DNA from: Candidatus Thioglobus sp. MED-G25
GTDB taxonomy: Bacteria; Pseudomonadota; Gammaproteobacteria; Arenicellales; UBA868
Direction: 5' to 3'
Assembly: GCA_002456995.1 (NCBI GenBank)
Contig: NTKC01000001.1
Span: forward strand, 104,564-168,563
DNA: 64,000 bases
In this document: positions 55,178-64,000 of the stretch, piece by piece
How positions within the stretch are numbered: the stretch's first letter is position 1
Layout of the letters: each line of letters begins with the position of its first letter
Made by a program: the position numbers and the translations under genes
Notes under the pieces: generated by a model
Databases searched by the model: none
Seen by the model: only the letters and a program-made list of their open reading frames with translations
What the model was told of the DNA's origin: nothing

Positions 55178-56922
55178 GCTGGTTTGTCCAGAGTGTGGTT
55201 GAGCTGTTCGACCATGCGCCGTAATGATTCCTTGTCTAAACAGTCCAGGGTCTGGTGGGAGAAACTTTCGAGCGCATCAATACGGCTTTCCAAAATCCGT
55301 TGTTTAATGTCCGGCAGACTGGATGCTTCCATGCTGAACTCGCGCAGACCCAGACCCAGCAGCAGTCGTGTGAAGGCAGGGTCCCCTGCCATTTCACCAC
55401 ACATTGACACGGGAATTCCAGATCGGTTTCCTGCCTTAATGACCTGATGAATGAGTCGCAAAACCGATGGGTGTAGCGGATCGTACAAATAGTTGACCTC
55501 GTCATCTATTCTGTCGATGGCCAGTGTGTACTGGATCAGATCATTGGTCCCAATAGATAGAAACTTAAGCTTCCGGGCAAACAGATCGGCGGCGACTGCA
55601 GCTGCGGGCACCTCGATCATGCCGCCGATGGGAACGTCTGGATTAAACACTTTACCTTCTTTCTCCAGCTCCCGGCAGGTTTCGCGGACCAGTTCCAGAG
55701 TCTGATCAAGTTCGTCAAGGCTGGAAATCATAGGGATCATGATTCTAGCGTCACCGCGCGAGGCAGCACGAAAGATTGCACGTAACTGGGGTTTGAACAA
55801 AGTAGGTTCGTTGAGACACAGGCGTATTGCCCTAAGACCCAGCGCAGGATTAATCGTTTTTTCACCATCGGCACGACCGCCATCCACCTGCTTGTCAGCA
55901 CCGAGATCCAGAGTCCGTATGGTGATTGTCCCCGATACTGAATCAAGGACCTGGCAATAAGCTTCGTACTGTTCATCTTCAGTTGGTGGTTCGGAGCGGT
56001 TCATGAACAGAAATTCAGTGCGATAAAGGCCGACACCTTCTGCCCCAACTAGCGCTAATCCAGGCAGATCTTCAGGAAATTCGATGTTGGCCAGAAGCTT
56101 CACGTTAATGCCGTCCTGCGTGACAGCTGGCCGGTCACTCAGGAGCGCAAGCTTTGCCGTATGTTGGGCATGTGCCTTCTGACGCCGGCGGAACTTGACC
56201 AGCATGTTTTCGTCTGGTGCGACGATGACCGTGTCGTTAGCCGCATCAATGACCAGCACGTCATCGTTCCGGATATAACGAATTGCGCTGTGCAAGCCGA
56301 CCACGGCAGGTATATGTAGACTGCGAGCGAGGATGGCAGTGTGTGAAATAGGTCCGCCTAGGCTGGTGATGAAAGCACGGACACCCCGCTGATGCAAGGA
56401 TACAGTCTCTGCAGGTGTCAGATCGTTTGTAACGATAATCTGGTCATCAAGACGCGAGTTCAATTGCGCGGGTTCGGAAAGCACCGGCCCAAGCAACTCG
56501 ATCATCACTCGATCTACGACTTGATGCACGTCGTTTTTCTTGCTTCTCAGGTAAGGATCTTCGATCTGGTCGAAGAACGCGACCAGCGTGTCGGCGTGTG
56601 TTTTTAGAGCACTTTCAGCATTTTTCTGGTCTCGGCGTATCGACGTCACGGGCTGTTCCGAAATCACCGGGTCGTCGAGCATCAGCAGATGGACTTCAAT
56701 AAACGCAAGTGTTTCCGGTGGCGCGTCAAGAGGAATGGTATTTTGTAGCTCGTGCAGTTCTGCTTTGACGTTGGCCAGTGCCGTTCTGAATCGCTCGATC
56801 TCGGTGTCGACGGACTCCTGGGAGATACTGTAGTCAGGGGTCGTCCGTCTCCAGCGTTCAAGTACGACAGCACGACCGAAGGTCAGCCCATTTCCAATGC
56901 CGGAGCCATTAAGCGCTAACAC
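55174..56922 (-). CDS. ptsI: PTS enzyme I (PtsI)
   Basis: 582 residues. PEP-dependent phosphoryl donor to HPr. Active His in GGPISHTAILARSL; PEP-binding region with GTNDLIQYTLAIDR and PVSMCGEMAGDP. No GAF domain, so PtsI rather than PtsP. Start GTG overlaps the HPr stop (TAGTG). No sugar-specific EIIBC gene is here, so a regulatory PTS is likely. Confidence 0.95.
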   Translation of the reverse strand: MLALNGSGIGNGLTFGRAVVLERWRRTTPDYSISQESVDTEIERFRTALANVKAELHELQNTIPLDAPPETLAFIEVHLLMLDDPVISEQPVTSIRRDQKNAESALKTHADTLVAFFDQIEDPYLRSKKNDVHQVVDRVMIELLGPVLSEPAQLNSRLDDQIIVTNDLTPAETVSLHQRGVRAFITSLGGPISHTAILARSLHIPAVVGLHSAIRYIRNDDVLVIDAANDTVIVAPDENMLVKFRRRQKAHAQHTAKLALLSDRPAVTQDGINVKLLANIEFPEDLPGLALVGAEGVGLYRTEFLFMNRSEPPTEDEQYEAYCQVLDSVSGTITIRTLDLGADKQVDGGRADGEKTINPALGLRAIRLCLNEPTLFKPQLRAIFRAASRGDARIMIPMISSLDELDQTLELVRETCRELEKEGKVFNPDVPIGGMIEVPAAAVAADLFARKLKFLSIGTNDLIQYTLAIDRIDDEVNYLYDPLHPSVLRLIHQVIKAGNRSGIPVSMCGEMAGDPAFTRLLLGLGLREFSMEASSLPDIKQRILESRIDALESFSHQTLDCLDKESLRRMVEQLNHTLDKPA

Positions 56923-57194
56923 TACTCATCTTCTCCGAAGCGGTTCGCAAAAAGTGCTTTGATCTGATTAATAGCAGCCTGGGCATCGTCACCATCTGCA
57001 GTCACGCAAATGTGAGTACCCTGGGTCGCTGCCAGCATCATGAGCCCCATAATGCTCTTACCGTCACACACATGTTGTCCCGCCCGTACTTCAACCTTGG
57101 CGTCAAATTCTGCAGTGGTCTTGACCAGACTGGCACAGGCGCGGGCATGGAGGCCCAGACGGTTAATCACCTCGACGTTCTGTGAAACTTTCAC
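56922..57194 (-). CDS. ptsH: HPr phosphocarrier protein
   Basis: 90 residues. Phosphorylated His in LGLHARACASLV; Ser46 region CDGKSIMGLMML. Between rapZ and ptsI with overlaps of one to two bases. Whether it acts as HPr or NPr cannot be told; only this HPr is in view. Start GTG. Confidence 0.95.
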   Translation of the reverse strand: MKVSQNVEVINRLGLHARACASLVKTTAEFDAKVEVRAGQHVCDGKSIMGLMMLAATQGTHICVTADGDDAQAAINQIKALFANRFGEDE

Positions 57195-57195
57195 G

Positions 57196-58065
57196 TCAGG
57201 TTGGCAGTGAATTCATGTTGAGATCGCGGTGGGCGACCTGAACAGGGGCATCTCGGTATTGAAAATACTCGACAAGCCGCTGCGCAACATAGACGGATCT
57301 ATGCTGCCCGCCGGTGCAGCCTAAAGCGACTGTCAGGTAACTTCGGCTTTCATCATAATGCGGTAGCCAGTGATCAAGAAAGCCACCGATCTGGTTGACC
57401 AGTTCTCGTGCTGTGCCATCAGTTTCGAGAAAGTCAATTACTGTATTATCCAGGCCTGTCATGTCACGAAGTTCGGTTTCCCAGTAGGGGTTGGTCAAAC
57501 AACGAACGTCAAAAATATAGTCCGCATCTGATGGGGTTCCATGTTTGAACCCGAATGACTTGAAGACAAGAGTTGTTCCGCTTTGATTCTGTCCGCTGAC
57601 AAACTGACGGATCATCGCGCGTAGCTCGTAAGGGCTGGTAGAAGTGGTGTCTATACGGCGATCTGCATCTTGTTCCAGCGGCGATAGCAGTCGCCTTTCT
57701 TCAACGATTCCGTCGATCAAGGTCGTTGTGTCATTGGTCAAAGGGTGTCGACGGCGGGTCTCACTGTATCGTCTGACTAGAGTCTCGTCATCGGAAATCA
57801 GGAAGATGATTCGAACGGCGAATCCGGCATTGCGCAAATATCCTAGACTCGAAGGGACGGCCTGAAGAAACTGTCGGTTGCGTGAGTCAATACTGACAGC
57901 AGCTCGGTCAGAAAGGCCTTCAGTGTTTTGTCCCAGATAATCGGACAGCTGTGGCAATAGCACAGCAGGCAGATTATCGATGCAGTAATAGCCGAGATCC
58001 TCCAGAGCGTGCAGCGCAATGCTCTTACCTGATCCGGACATACCGCTGACTATAATGAAATCCAT
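57196..58065 (-). CDS. rapZ: RapZ, RNase adapter / nucleotide-binding protein
   Basis: 289 residues. Walker A VSGMSGSGKSIALHALED; C-terminal GCTGGQHRSVYVA. In enterics it regulates glmS via GlmY/GlmZ; in others the role is less clear. Next to HPr and ptsN, the usual order. Confidence 0.95.
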   Translation of the reverse strand: MDFIIVSGMSGSGKSIALHALEDLGYYCIDNLPAVLLPQLSDYLGQNTEGLSDRAAVSIDSRNRQFLQAVPSSLGYLRNAGFAVRIIFLISDDETLVRRYSETRRRHPLTNDTTTLIDGIVEERRLLSPLEQDADRRIDTTSTSPYELRAMIRQFVSGQNQSGTTLVFKSFGFKHGTPSDADYIFDVRCLTNPYWETELRDMTGLDNTVIDFLETDGTARELVNQIGGFLDHWLPHYDESRSYLTVALGCTGGQHRSVYVAQRLVEYFQYRDAPVQVAHRDLNMNSLPT

Positions 58066-58126
58066 CGTGTTGGCTGCTGGTTAGTTGTTTTGATCGTTGG
58101 AACTCTGACGGGCCCCCTGTGTGATG

Positions 58127-58591
58127 TTAGGTCAGGAGCGCAAACAGCGTCTGGGCATCGCGCGCCCTGAAAATAGCTTCTCGTTGCTCTGTATTGTTAA
58201 ACGTTTCTGCCAGACTGGCCAGTATGTTGAGGTGCTGTTCTGTGGCATTAGCCGGTACCAGCAGCCCCACAATTAGCTGGATAGGTCTATCATCTACCGA
58301 ATCAAAATCAAGCGCTTGCCGCAATCGGATAACCGCAGCCAATGGTTCGGTCAGGCCATTCAAGCGACCGTGAGGTAGGGCAATCCCATCGCCTATCCCC
58401 GTACTTCCTAGTCGCTCGCGTTCATTTAGCACTTGGAACACAGTGTCTCGATGCAGATCAGGTCGATTGTGAGACAGTAATCTTGCGAGCTCCTCGAGCA
58501 TTCTTTTCTTGCTGGGAGCTGAGACGTTTAGTCGTATTCTGCTTGTGCTGAGTAATCCTGTTAAAAGACGGGGATGTGCTGTCGAATTCAT
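58127..58591 (-). CDS. ptsN: PtsN, nitrogen-PTS EIIA protein
   Basis: 154 residues, EIIA-Ntr fold; phosphorylated His in GIALPHGRLNGL. Regulatory endpoint of the PtsI-HPr relay, often tied to potassium and nitrogen control. Here hpf, normally between rpoN and ptsN, is missing; rpoN remnant ends 72 bases upstream. Confidence 0.94.
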   Translation of the reverse strand: MNSTAHPRLLTGLLSTSRIRLNVSAPSKKRMLEELARLLSHNRPDLHRDTVFQVLNERERLGSTGIGDGIALPHGRLNGLTEPLAAVIRLRQALDFDSVDDRPIQLIVGLLVPANATEQHLNILASLAETFNNTEQREAIFRARDAQTLFALLT

Positions 58592-58663
58592 GGGCGCCTA
58601 TTCTTCAGAAGACAGTTTGCAGGAGACAGGGATCGGCTCGATGGGAATGGATCGGGCGGGCTG

Positions 58664-59158
58664 TCAGAGCACTGATTTTCGCTGGTTTGCCGGAGGAATG
58701 TTCATTTGTTCGCGGTACTTCGAGACTGTGCGTCGGGCGATAAACATACCTTTATCGGCGAGTATCTTGGAAAGGATACTGTCGCTGACTGGCTTCGAAT
58801 GAAGCTCTAATTCTATCATTTTTCGTATCTGTGCCTGAACAGCACGGGCTGATTGGCCCTCTCCCTTGTTCACGCCGACTTTGGTGGTGAAGAAGTGTTT
58901 GAATTCAAAAATTCCCTTCGGTGTCAGCATATATTTGTGGTCAGTTGCCCGCGACACCGTTGATTCGTGCAGATTAAGAGCCGATGCAATTTCGCGCCTT
59001 GTCAGTGGTTTTAATCGACTCTCTCCTTCAGTCATAAATTCTTGCTGTCGCATAACGATTTCTGTTGCGACGCGTAGAATTGTCGCATCTGCGGTGTTAG
59101 CTGCAGCTGCGATTCTGCTCGAATTTGTAGCGATTACTTTATAGCCACAAGACTCAAC
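58664..59158 (-). pseudogene. rpoN: rpoN remnant: C-terminal DNA-binding part of sigma-54
   Basis: The longest open frame runs 58664-59158; an in-frame TGA precedes it. It encodes about 164 residues that match only the sigma-54 C-terminus: TILRVATEIVMRQQEF, LTRREIASALNLHESTVSRATDHKYMLTPKGIFEFKHFF, and the RpoN box ARRTVSKYREQMNIPPANQRK. The activator-binding region I and most of the core-binding region are gone; lptB ends 66 bases upstream. ATG at 59053 would give 129 residues but has no ribosome site. Most likely a deletion remnant, though the retained motifs are intact. Confidence 0.85.
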
Positions 59159-59223
59159 TCATTGACGCAAAAACATTTTCATTGCAGGGATATCAGTTTG
59201 CCAGGGATAACAATCAACTGCTG

Positions 59224-59949
59224 TCAAAGACTGAATTCATCACCCAGATAAATGGTGCGGACTTCAGGGTGGGCGAGTATATGATCTGCTGTTCCGGACG
59301 TCACTATTCGGCCTTGTGCAAGAATGTAGGCGCGATCACAGATACCTAGGGTCTCCCGTACATTGTGGTCAGTGATCAGGACGCCGATTCCGATATCCCG
59401 CAGGTGGGTAATGATGCGCCGAATATCACCCAAGGAGATCGGATCTATACCTGCGAAAGGTTCGTCCAGCAGCATAAAAGCAGGCTGCACGGCAACTGCT
59501 CGAGCGATTTCGACGCGCCGGCGTTCGCCACCGGAGAGGCTGTAGCCTTTGGCATCGCGTTTGTGTGCAATACCAAACTCGGACAGCATGGCATCAGTTC
59601 GCTTCAGCCTCTGTTCTGCACTGAGGTCGGGTAAGGCCTCAAGTACAGCCAGGATATTCTGTTCTACAGTCAGTCGTCTGAAGATCGATGGCTCTTGGGG
59701 CAAATAGCCAATCCCCAGCCTGGCTCTGGCATGCATGGGAAGATCACCGATGTCGGCGTTGTCCAGTTGAACAAGACCATCTCCCCGCCGGGTAAGACCA
59801 CAGATCATGTAAAAACAGGTTGTTTTACCTGCGCCATTGGGGCCCAAAAGGCCTACAATTTCCCCACTATTTACGCGTAGGTCAACATGATCCACGACAA
59901 CCGAACCGCGAAATTGTTTTACCAGTCCGTGTGTCTCCAGTGTGGCCAA
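59224..59949 (-). CDS. lptB: LptB, LPS export ABC ATPase
   Basis: 241 residues. Walker [17 protein letters not shown], signature [13 protein letters not shown], Walker [15 protein letters not shown]-loop VLITDHNV. Powers LptFG in LPS transport. Preceded by lptA, as in gammaproteobacteria. Followed by the rpoN remnant. Confidence 0.97.
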   Translation of the reverse strand: MATLETHGLVKQFRGSVVVDHVDLRVNSGEIVGLLGPNGAGKTTCFYMICGLTRRGDGLVQLDNADIGDLPMHARARLGIGYLPQEPSIFRRLTVEQNILAVLEALPDLSAEQRLKRTDAMLSEFGIAHKRDAKGYSLSGGERRRVEIARAVAVQPAFMLLDEPFAGIDPISLGDIRRIITHLRDIGIGVLITDHNVRETLGICDRAYILAQGRIVTSGTADHILAHPEVRTIYLGDEFSL

Positions 59950-60010
59950 AAGAATATCTCCCGATCAATAGGTATGCAATGTAAGTCCGGGGCAACACCG
60001 CATCTCAACT

Positions 60011-61114
60011 TTACTTCTCATCGTCGTTAAGGTTGTTTTGCCAGGTGGTAGACCAGGTGTCGTTGACGTTCTGCAACAGTCGGAGCCGTAGCGACGGCAT
60101 CCAGACATCAAAACCTACTGGCGGCGAGATCATTTTCCAGTTGTTGCTGACTTCAAGGATACGAACTCTCGCACCATTCATGAGCTTCCCGACCACGACC
60201 GAGTCTGGTCCGGTCGACGGTGCACTACGCAAGCGTACATTGTCGCCGGAGACTATACCGGTCGGACCCTGTCCGGACACATAACGACCGTAAATCCACA
60301 CCCTCACTCCGCGGGTAACGTTCACCTTGGACCAACCGTCGCTTGAGGTGATTACTTTCGCGGGATCGCCCGCGTTCAGTGCGCCAATGGACGGTGAAGC
60401 CTGACTGCGAACGCCATACATTAACGCGCCGCCTTCGACAACATATGCGGCACGAAATGTTGCGGTCTGCAGGCTGTTTGAATGAGTGGCAGTCGACATG
60501 TCTTTTGCATCGGGACTGCCGGTACTAGCAACCGTTGTTGCACTGGTTTCTTTGGATCTCGGTTGTAATACGATTCGCGGTCGATCTGAACCGCTGGTAA
60601 CGAGAGTTGCTGGGGACTGACTGGAGCCGACCTTTGGTTGTTCAGGCGCTTTGGTTGTTCGAGTCTGACCACGGACCTTCATCTTATCCCGCGCCATATC
60701 GTAGACGATGGTTTCACCAGAGATGGTATCGCGACCTTGTCTGATTGTGGCTTGATCGATAAACGTGACTATATTATTGATTTCATCCAGTTCGATAATC
60801 TTACTCTGGCCGATGACGTCGTGCGGTTTCTGATCGGGCCGCTGTCGAAAAACAGCAGGATTGCCTCGTGCTATCGCCTTTTCCAACTGCTCACCCTGGT
60901 AAAAAAGTTCGACCTCGTCCGCAATGATTCTGATCGTGCCTTGCTTGATTGAGACATTGCCACGGTAAATCCGCTGTCCGCTGCCAAAGTCAAGTTCGAC
61001 TTCGTCCGCTTCAATCAGGGCTGGTTGGTCACGGTCACTTTCCAGCGCGTGTACGGCCGTCGACGGAATCACTGATAAGGCGAGGAGAACCACAACGAAA
61101 AGCGGAGGGGACAT
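60011..61114 (-). CDS. lptA: LptA with C-terminal SH3-like extension
   Basis: About 367 residues from ATG 61114; the tracked TTG start at 61180 adds a non-signal stretch. Signal peptide MSPPLFVVVLLALSVIPSTAVHA. LptA/OstA jellyroll in the first ~150 residues (ADEVELDFGSGQRIYRGNVSIKQGTIRI). Then a Ser/Thr/Pro-rich linker and two SH3b-like repeats (YVVEGGALMYGVRSQAS ... RVWIYGRYVS and GDNVRLRSAPSTGPDSVVVGKLMNGARVRILE). Ordinary LptA has ~180 residues. The added part may bind peptidoglycan. Confidence 0.86.
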   Translation of the reverse strand: MSPPLFVVVLLALSVIPSTAVHALESDRDQPALIEADEVELDFGSGQRIYRGNVSIKQGTIRIIADEVELFYQGEQLEKAIARGNPAVFRQRPDQKPHDVIGQSKIIELDEINNIVTFIDQATIRQGRDTISGETIVYDMARDKMKVRGQTRTTKAPEQPKVGSSQSPATLVTSGSDRPRIVLQPRSKETSATTVASTGSPDAKDMSTATHSNSLQTATFRAAYVVEGGALMYGVRSQASPSIGALNAGDPAKVITSSDGWSKVNVTRGVRVWIYGRYVSGQGPTGIVSGDNVRLRSAPSTGPDSVVVGKLMNGARVRILEVSNNWKMISPPVGFDVWMPSLRLRLLQNVNDTWSTTWQNNLNDDEK

Positions 61115-61226
61115 AAGCTGAATTCTAACAAACCGAGGTTGATTACCCTTGAGAGGACGACATTGTTGACATTCGGGCAAACGATTGCGGGCTGGATAAG
61201 CTCGAACGAGACGACCTGCCGGCTAA

Positions 61227-61670
61227 TTACCGGAGTTTAATGGTCATTCTATCGGTTGACGTCACGCTGCCCACGGCCGTGTCTGTTGCGCCTTGAGTGA
61301 CCTGAACGTTACCCTGCAGCAGAATCTTGGTACCGTCTTCATAGATCCAGCCGGAGTCACTGGAGGTTGTTCGTACCAAATTATTCTGGTCATATTGATC
61401 CAGCCGGAGGTCTTCCAATAGAGACCCTGGCGTTGAGGAATTATCTGGGAAATGTTTCAGATTTTTGCCGACTAGTACGTAGGCGATACCATTGGTATCA
61501 CGTCCGGTGGTCGTGAACTTATGCATGTAATAGTCCGGTTCATGGCTGATAGTCGGTGTATTTTGGTGTAATTTAGGCTTGAAAAAATTCGCCTGTAGCC
61601 ATAGGCTCAGTCCAATCATTACCACAATCGCGGCGACGAGCACTGCCTGTTCAAGGTATCGATCAGCCAT
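61227..61670 (-). CDS. lptC: LptC, LPS export anchor protein
   Basis: 147 residues. One N-terminal membrane helix (VLVAAIVVMIGLSLWLQANFF), then a periplasmic LptC fold (EPDYYMHKFTTTGRDTNG, YEDGTKILLQGNVQVTQ). Passes LPS to LptA. Start 2 bases from the kdsD stop. Confidence 0.92.
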   Translation of the reverse strand: MADRYLEQAVLVAAIVVMIGLSLWLQANFFKPKLHQNTPTISHEPDYYMHKFTTTGRDTNGIAYVLVGKNLKHFPDNSSTPGSLLEDLRLDQYDQNNLVRTTSSDSGWIYEDGTKILLQGNVQVTQGATDTAVGSVTSTDRMTIKLR

Positions 61671-61671
61671 T

Positions 61672-62643
61672 TCAGAATATGCCGGCCCGCATTAGGTCGA
61701 GTGCATTGAGGGCGCCAATCGGACGCTGTTCTGGATCTACTGCAAACAATCCGTTGATTGAGTGTTGACGCATAAGTTGGACGACTTCAGCGGCCAGCGC
61801 ATCGGCGGTGGTTGACCGAGGGTCCGACACCATCACCTGGTCAATCACTGCGGTTTTGACATCTATGGACTGATTTATGGAGCGCCGGACATCACCGTCA
61901 GTATATATACCGATCAAGTGGCCTTCGGGATTGACTATACCGGTCATGCCCAGGCCTTTGGCCGACATCTCTTCCAGCGCTGTGGTGAGTTGACTGCCGG
62001 ATGCAACCAGTGGCATGTCACGACCGGTGTGCATGACATCCCGAACGTAAATCAATAGACGTCGTCCCAGGGTACCACCAGGGTGAGATCGCGCGAAGTC
62101 GTCGCGGCTGAATCCGCGGGATTTGAGTACGGCTACGGCCAGCGCATCTCCCATACCCAGAGTAGCCGTAGTGCTGACTGTGGGCGCCAGGTTGTGTGGG
62201 CATGCTTCCTTGTCGACACTGGTATCGAGACATTCGACCGCTGTAGTACCCAGCGTAGATGCTGCCTGACCGGTCATGGCAATCAGGGGTATGCCCATGC
62301 GTTTAATGATGGGCAGTAGGGTTAAGATCTCAGGGGTTTCCCCGGAGTTCGAAATGGCGATCACTAGGTCGCCCGGTGTGATCATCCCCAGGTCCCCGTG
62401 ACTGGCTTCTCCGGGGTGGACAAAAAATGCCGGAGTACCGGTACTGGCTAGCGTTGCAGCTATTTTTCCGCCGATGTGGCCTGATTTCCCCATGCCAACT
62501 ACTATGACGCGGCCTTTACAGGCCAGCAGCAGCTCGCACGCACGGCTAAATCTGGCATCAAGTCGGTCCGCGAGCTGCCCCAACGCACGGCTTTCCAGGG
62601 ACAAGACCTCTCGGCCTTCAAGAGTAAAATCAATTTTGTTCAT
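61672..62643 (-). CDS. kdsD: Arabinose-5-phosphate isomerase (KdsD/KpsF)
   Basis: 323 residues. SIS domain (RVIVVGMGKSGHIGGKIAATLASTGTPAFFVHPGEASHGDLGM) and two CBS domains. Makes arabinose-5-phosphate for Kdo synthesis. kdsC, often between kdsD and lptC, is absent here. Confidence 0.95.
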   Translation of the reverse strand: MNKIDFTLEGREVLSLESRALGQLADRLDARFSRACELLLACKGRVIVVGMGKSGHIGGKIAATLASTGTPAFFVHPGEASHGDLGMITPGDLVIAISNSGETPEILTLLPIIKRMGIPLIAMTGQAASTLGTTAVECLDTSVDKEACPHNLAPTVSTTATLGMGDALAVAVLKSRGFSRDDFARSHPGGTLGRRLLIYVRDVMHTGRDMPLVASGSQLTTALEEMSAKGLGMTGIVNPEGHLIGIYTDGDVRRSINQSIDVKTAVIDQVMVSDPRSTTADALAAEVVQLMRQHSINGLFAVDPEQRPIGALNALDLMRAGIF

Positions 62644-62832
62644 GACGCCTTAAATTGTGATTAAGCAGTCAGCACGTGATCTGGGCTATTCTACTGGAAT
62701 CATGCATTGTCAGTGTTCAGCGATACGGATCGTGATTCAGGCCAAACACTGCTCCGGCTCCGGGCTTGTTGGACTATTAAAAGTCCAACCGCAGGTCCGT
62801 TCAGCGAGGCGCTCGTTGCCGAATAGGGGTTT

Positions 62833-64000
62833 ATGATGGACTTCCCGGTGCTGTATTCCAAAATAATCCTTGGCCGACCGTTCCTGATGTTGGTGTTGCT
62901 GCTTGGTGTTCTCATCTTTTTCTCAGCTAATGTCAGCCATTTCCGTCTGGACGCGTCTGCTGATTCTCTGCTGCTGGAGGGTGACGAAGACCTCCGAGTA
63001 TTTAGGCAGATGTCTGAGCGATATCAAACACGCAGCTTCATCTTTGTTGCGTTTATTCCAAATCAGGATCTTTTTGCTCAGAGCACGCTCAATGTGATCA
63101 GTCAGATTAAGAATCAGATCACAGCGCTTGACGGCGTGGAATCGGTAGTCACCCTGCTCGATGTTCCATTGCTGAAGCAGCACAAGGGATCTTTATCAGA
63201 GATAGCCGGTAGTTACCGAACCTTGGAGAGTCCACTGGCCGACACAGATAAGGCAAGGGACGAACTGATTGTCAGCCCTATATTCAGCGATCTGGTGATC
63301 AGTGCGGACGGCAAAACGACTGCACTGCAGGTTAACCTGGCAGAAAACACGCAGTTAATCGCGTTACAAGCCGAGCGTGACCAGCTACTGTTGCGAAGCC
63401 AGCAAGCCAACTTCACAGTCAGCAAGAAAGAATCGCTCAACCGCGTTGAGCAGGCTTACATCTTGGCAAAAGACCACGCCGATCAGCATAACCACCAGCT
63501 GATCGGACAACTTCGCGGCGTCATGGATCAGCACCGAGATCATGGGCAACTGGTGTTAGGCGGCGTGCCAATGGTGGTCGATGACATGATTACCTTCATA
63601 AGGAACGATCTGTTGGTTTTTGGTTGTGGTGTCTTTTTGTTTCTGGTTTTGATTTTGAGCCTGATCTTTCGCCAGCCACGCTGGGTGTTGTTACCGTTGA
63701 TCAGTTGTGCCTATGCCGGTCTGACGATGGTAGGACTTCTGGGGTTCATGGACTGGCCGGTCACAGTAATTTCGTCAAACTTCGTTGCACTGATGCTGAT
63801 TATTACCATGTCTATGACAGTCCATCTGATTGTTCGATATCGGCAACTCGAGCGGGATGAATCAGGTTGGTCGCAGCAGGAGTTGGTGTTTAAAACGACA
63901 CGGAAAATGTTCTGGCCATGTCTCTATACTGCGTTGACCACAATCATTGCCTTTGGATCGCTAGTATTCAGTGATATCAAGCCGGTGATTGATTTCGGCT
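62833..64000 (+). CDS. RND/MMPL-superfamily transporter (3' truncated by window edge)
   Basis: Open from ATGATG at 62833 to the window end; absent from the track because it has no stop. N-terminal membrane helix (FLMLVLLLGVLIFFSANVSHFRLDASADSLLLEGDEDLRVFRQM), a periplasmic domain, then helices such as DLLVFGCGVFLFLVLILSLIF and VISSNFVALMLIITMSMTVHLIVRYRQLE. Fits the predicted-exporter/HpnN-like RND branch. Divergent from kdsD across 189 bases. Substrate unknown. Confidence 0.88.
   Translation, partial: MMDFPVLYSKIILGRPFLMLVLLLGVLIFFSANVSHFRLDASADSLLLEGDEDLRVFRQMSERYQTRSFIFVAFIPNQDLFAQSTLNVISQIKNQITALDGVESVVTLLDVPLLKQHKGSLSEIAGSYRTLESPLADTDKARDELIVSPIFSDLVISADGKTTALQVNLAENTQLIALQAERDQLLLRSQQANFTVSKKESLNRVEQAYILAKDHADQHNHQLIGQLRGVMDQHRDHGQLVLGGVPMVVDDMITFIRNDLLVFGCGVFLFLVLILSLIFRQPRWVLLPLISCAYAGLTMVGLLGFMDWPVTVISSNFVALMLIITMSMTVHLIVRYRQLERDESGWSQQELVFKTTRKMFWPCLYTALTTIIAFGSLVFSDIKPVIDFG

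Noticed and set aside
59162-59185. Short ATG frame (MKMFLRQ, then stop) on the minus strand before the rpoN remnant, considered as the residual rpoN start
   Set aside because: Only seven codons and no clear match to the sigma-54 N-terminus.
1-64000. CRISPR array to go with the Cas6-like gene
   Set aside because: No set of regularly spaced ~30-base repeats was seen on reading; the only tandem repeat noted is the 13-bp pair near tusA.

Overview
The window reads as chromosome of a sulfur-oxidizing gammaproteobacterium. Housekeeping blocks have typical gammaproteobacterial order (miaB-phoH-ybeY-corC-lnt; leuS-lptE-holA-proA-nadD-rsfS-rlmH; kdsD-lptC-lptA-lptB-rpoN'-ptsN-rapZ). Base composition looks close to half G+C by eye, apart from one very AT-rich patch near 36.5 kb. 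Coding density is high, with many 1-4 base start/stop overlaps and frequent GTG and TTG starts. I see no tRNA, rRNA, insertion sequence, prophage or CRISPR array.

Layout. 1-4.5 kb: end of a SUF iron-sulfur operon (sufC', sufD, sufS, sufU, sufT, Rieske ferredoxin). 4.6-9.8 kb: miaB, phoH, ybeY, corC, lnt. 9.8-13.6 kb: 5'-nucleotidase, Do-type protease, rpe, gph. 13.8-16.7 kb: trpE, trpG and trpC, with trpD absent. 16.7-20.5 kb: OsmC-like protein, AI-2E-type permease, cyclopropane fatty acid synthase, two small DUF proteins. 20.5-29.5 kb: leuS to rlmH, maf, an exported unknown, a nitrilase.

29.5-54.8 kb is almost entirely devoted to sulfur oxidation. tusA-dsrE2 (minus strand) supplies sulfur-carrier proteins. 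soxXYZA and soxB encode a truncated periplasmic Sox system without soxCD in view. Next come a tiny Cys-rich secreted protein, a periplasmic rhodanese and a small unknown. A four-gene minus-strand block follows: a TauD-type dioxygenase, an orphan Cas6/Cmx6-like RAMP protein and two unknowns. Then comes a complete oxidative dsr operon, dsrABEFHCMKLJOPNR, ending in a NarX/NarL-type two-component pair. DsrEFH and DsrL are present and no DsrD is seen, which points to the oxidative direction. Together the genes suggest thiosulfate oxidation by SoxXA/YZ/B, sulfane-sulfur relay through TusA, DsrE2, DsrEFH and DsrC, oxidation by DsrAB, and electron exchange through DsrMKJOP.

54.9-62.6 kb (minus strand) holds an S24-fold protein, ptsI, HPr, rapZ, ptsN, a C-terminal remnant of rpoN, lptB, an LptA with added SH3-like domains, lptC and kdsD. 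hpf is missing from its usual place. The window ends inside an RND/MMPL-family transporter gene.

The most unusual items are the lone Cas6-like gene between sox and dsr, the AT-rich island encoding a 5-cysteine acidic secreted peptide, the collapsed rpoN-hpf locus, the trpD gap, the LptA-SH3 fusion and the soluble HAMP histidine kinase at the end of the dsr operon.
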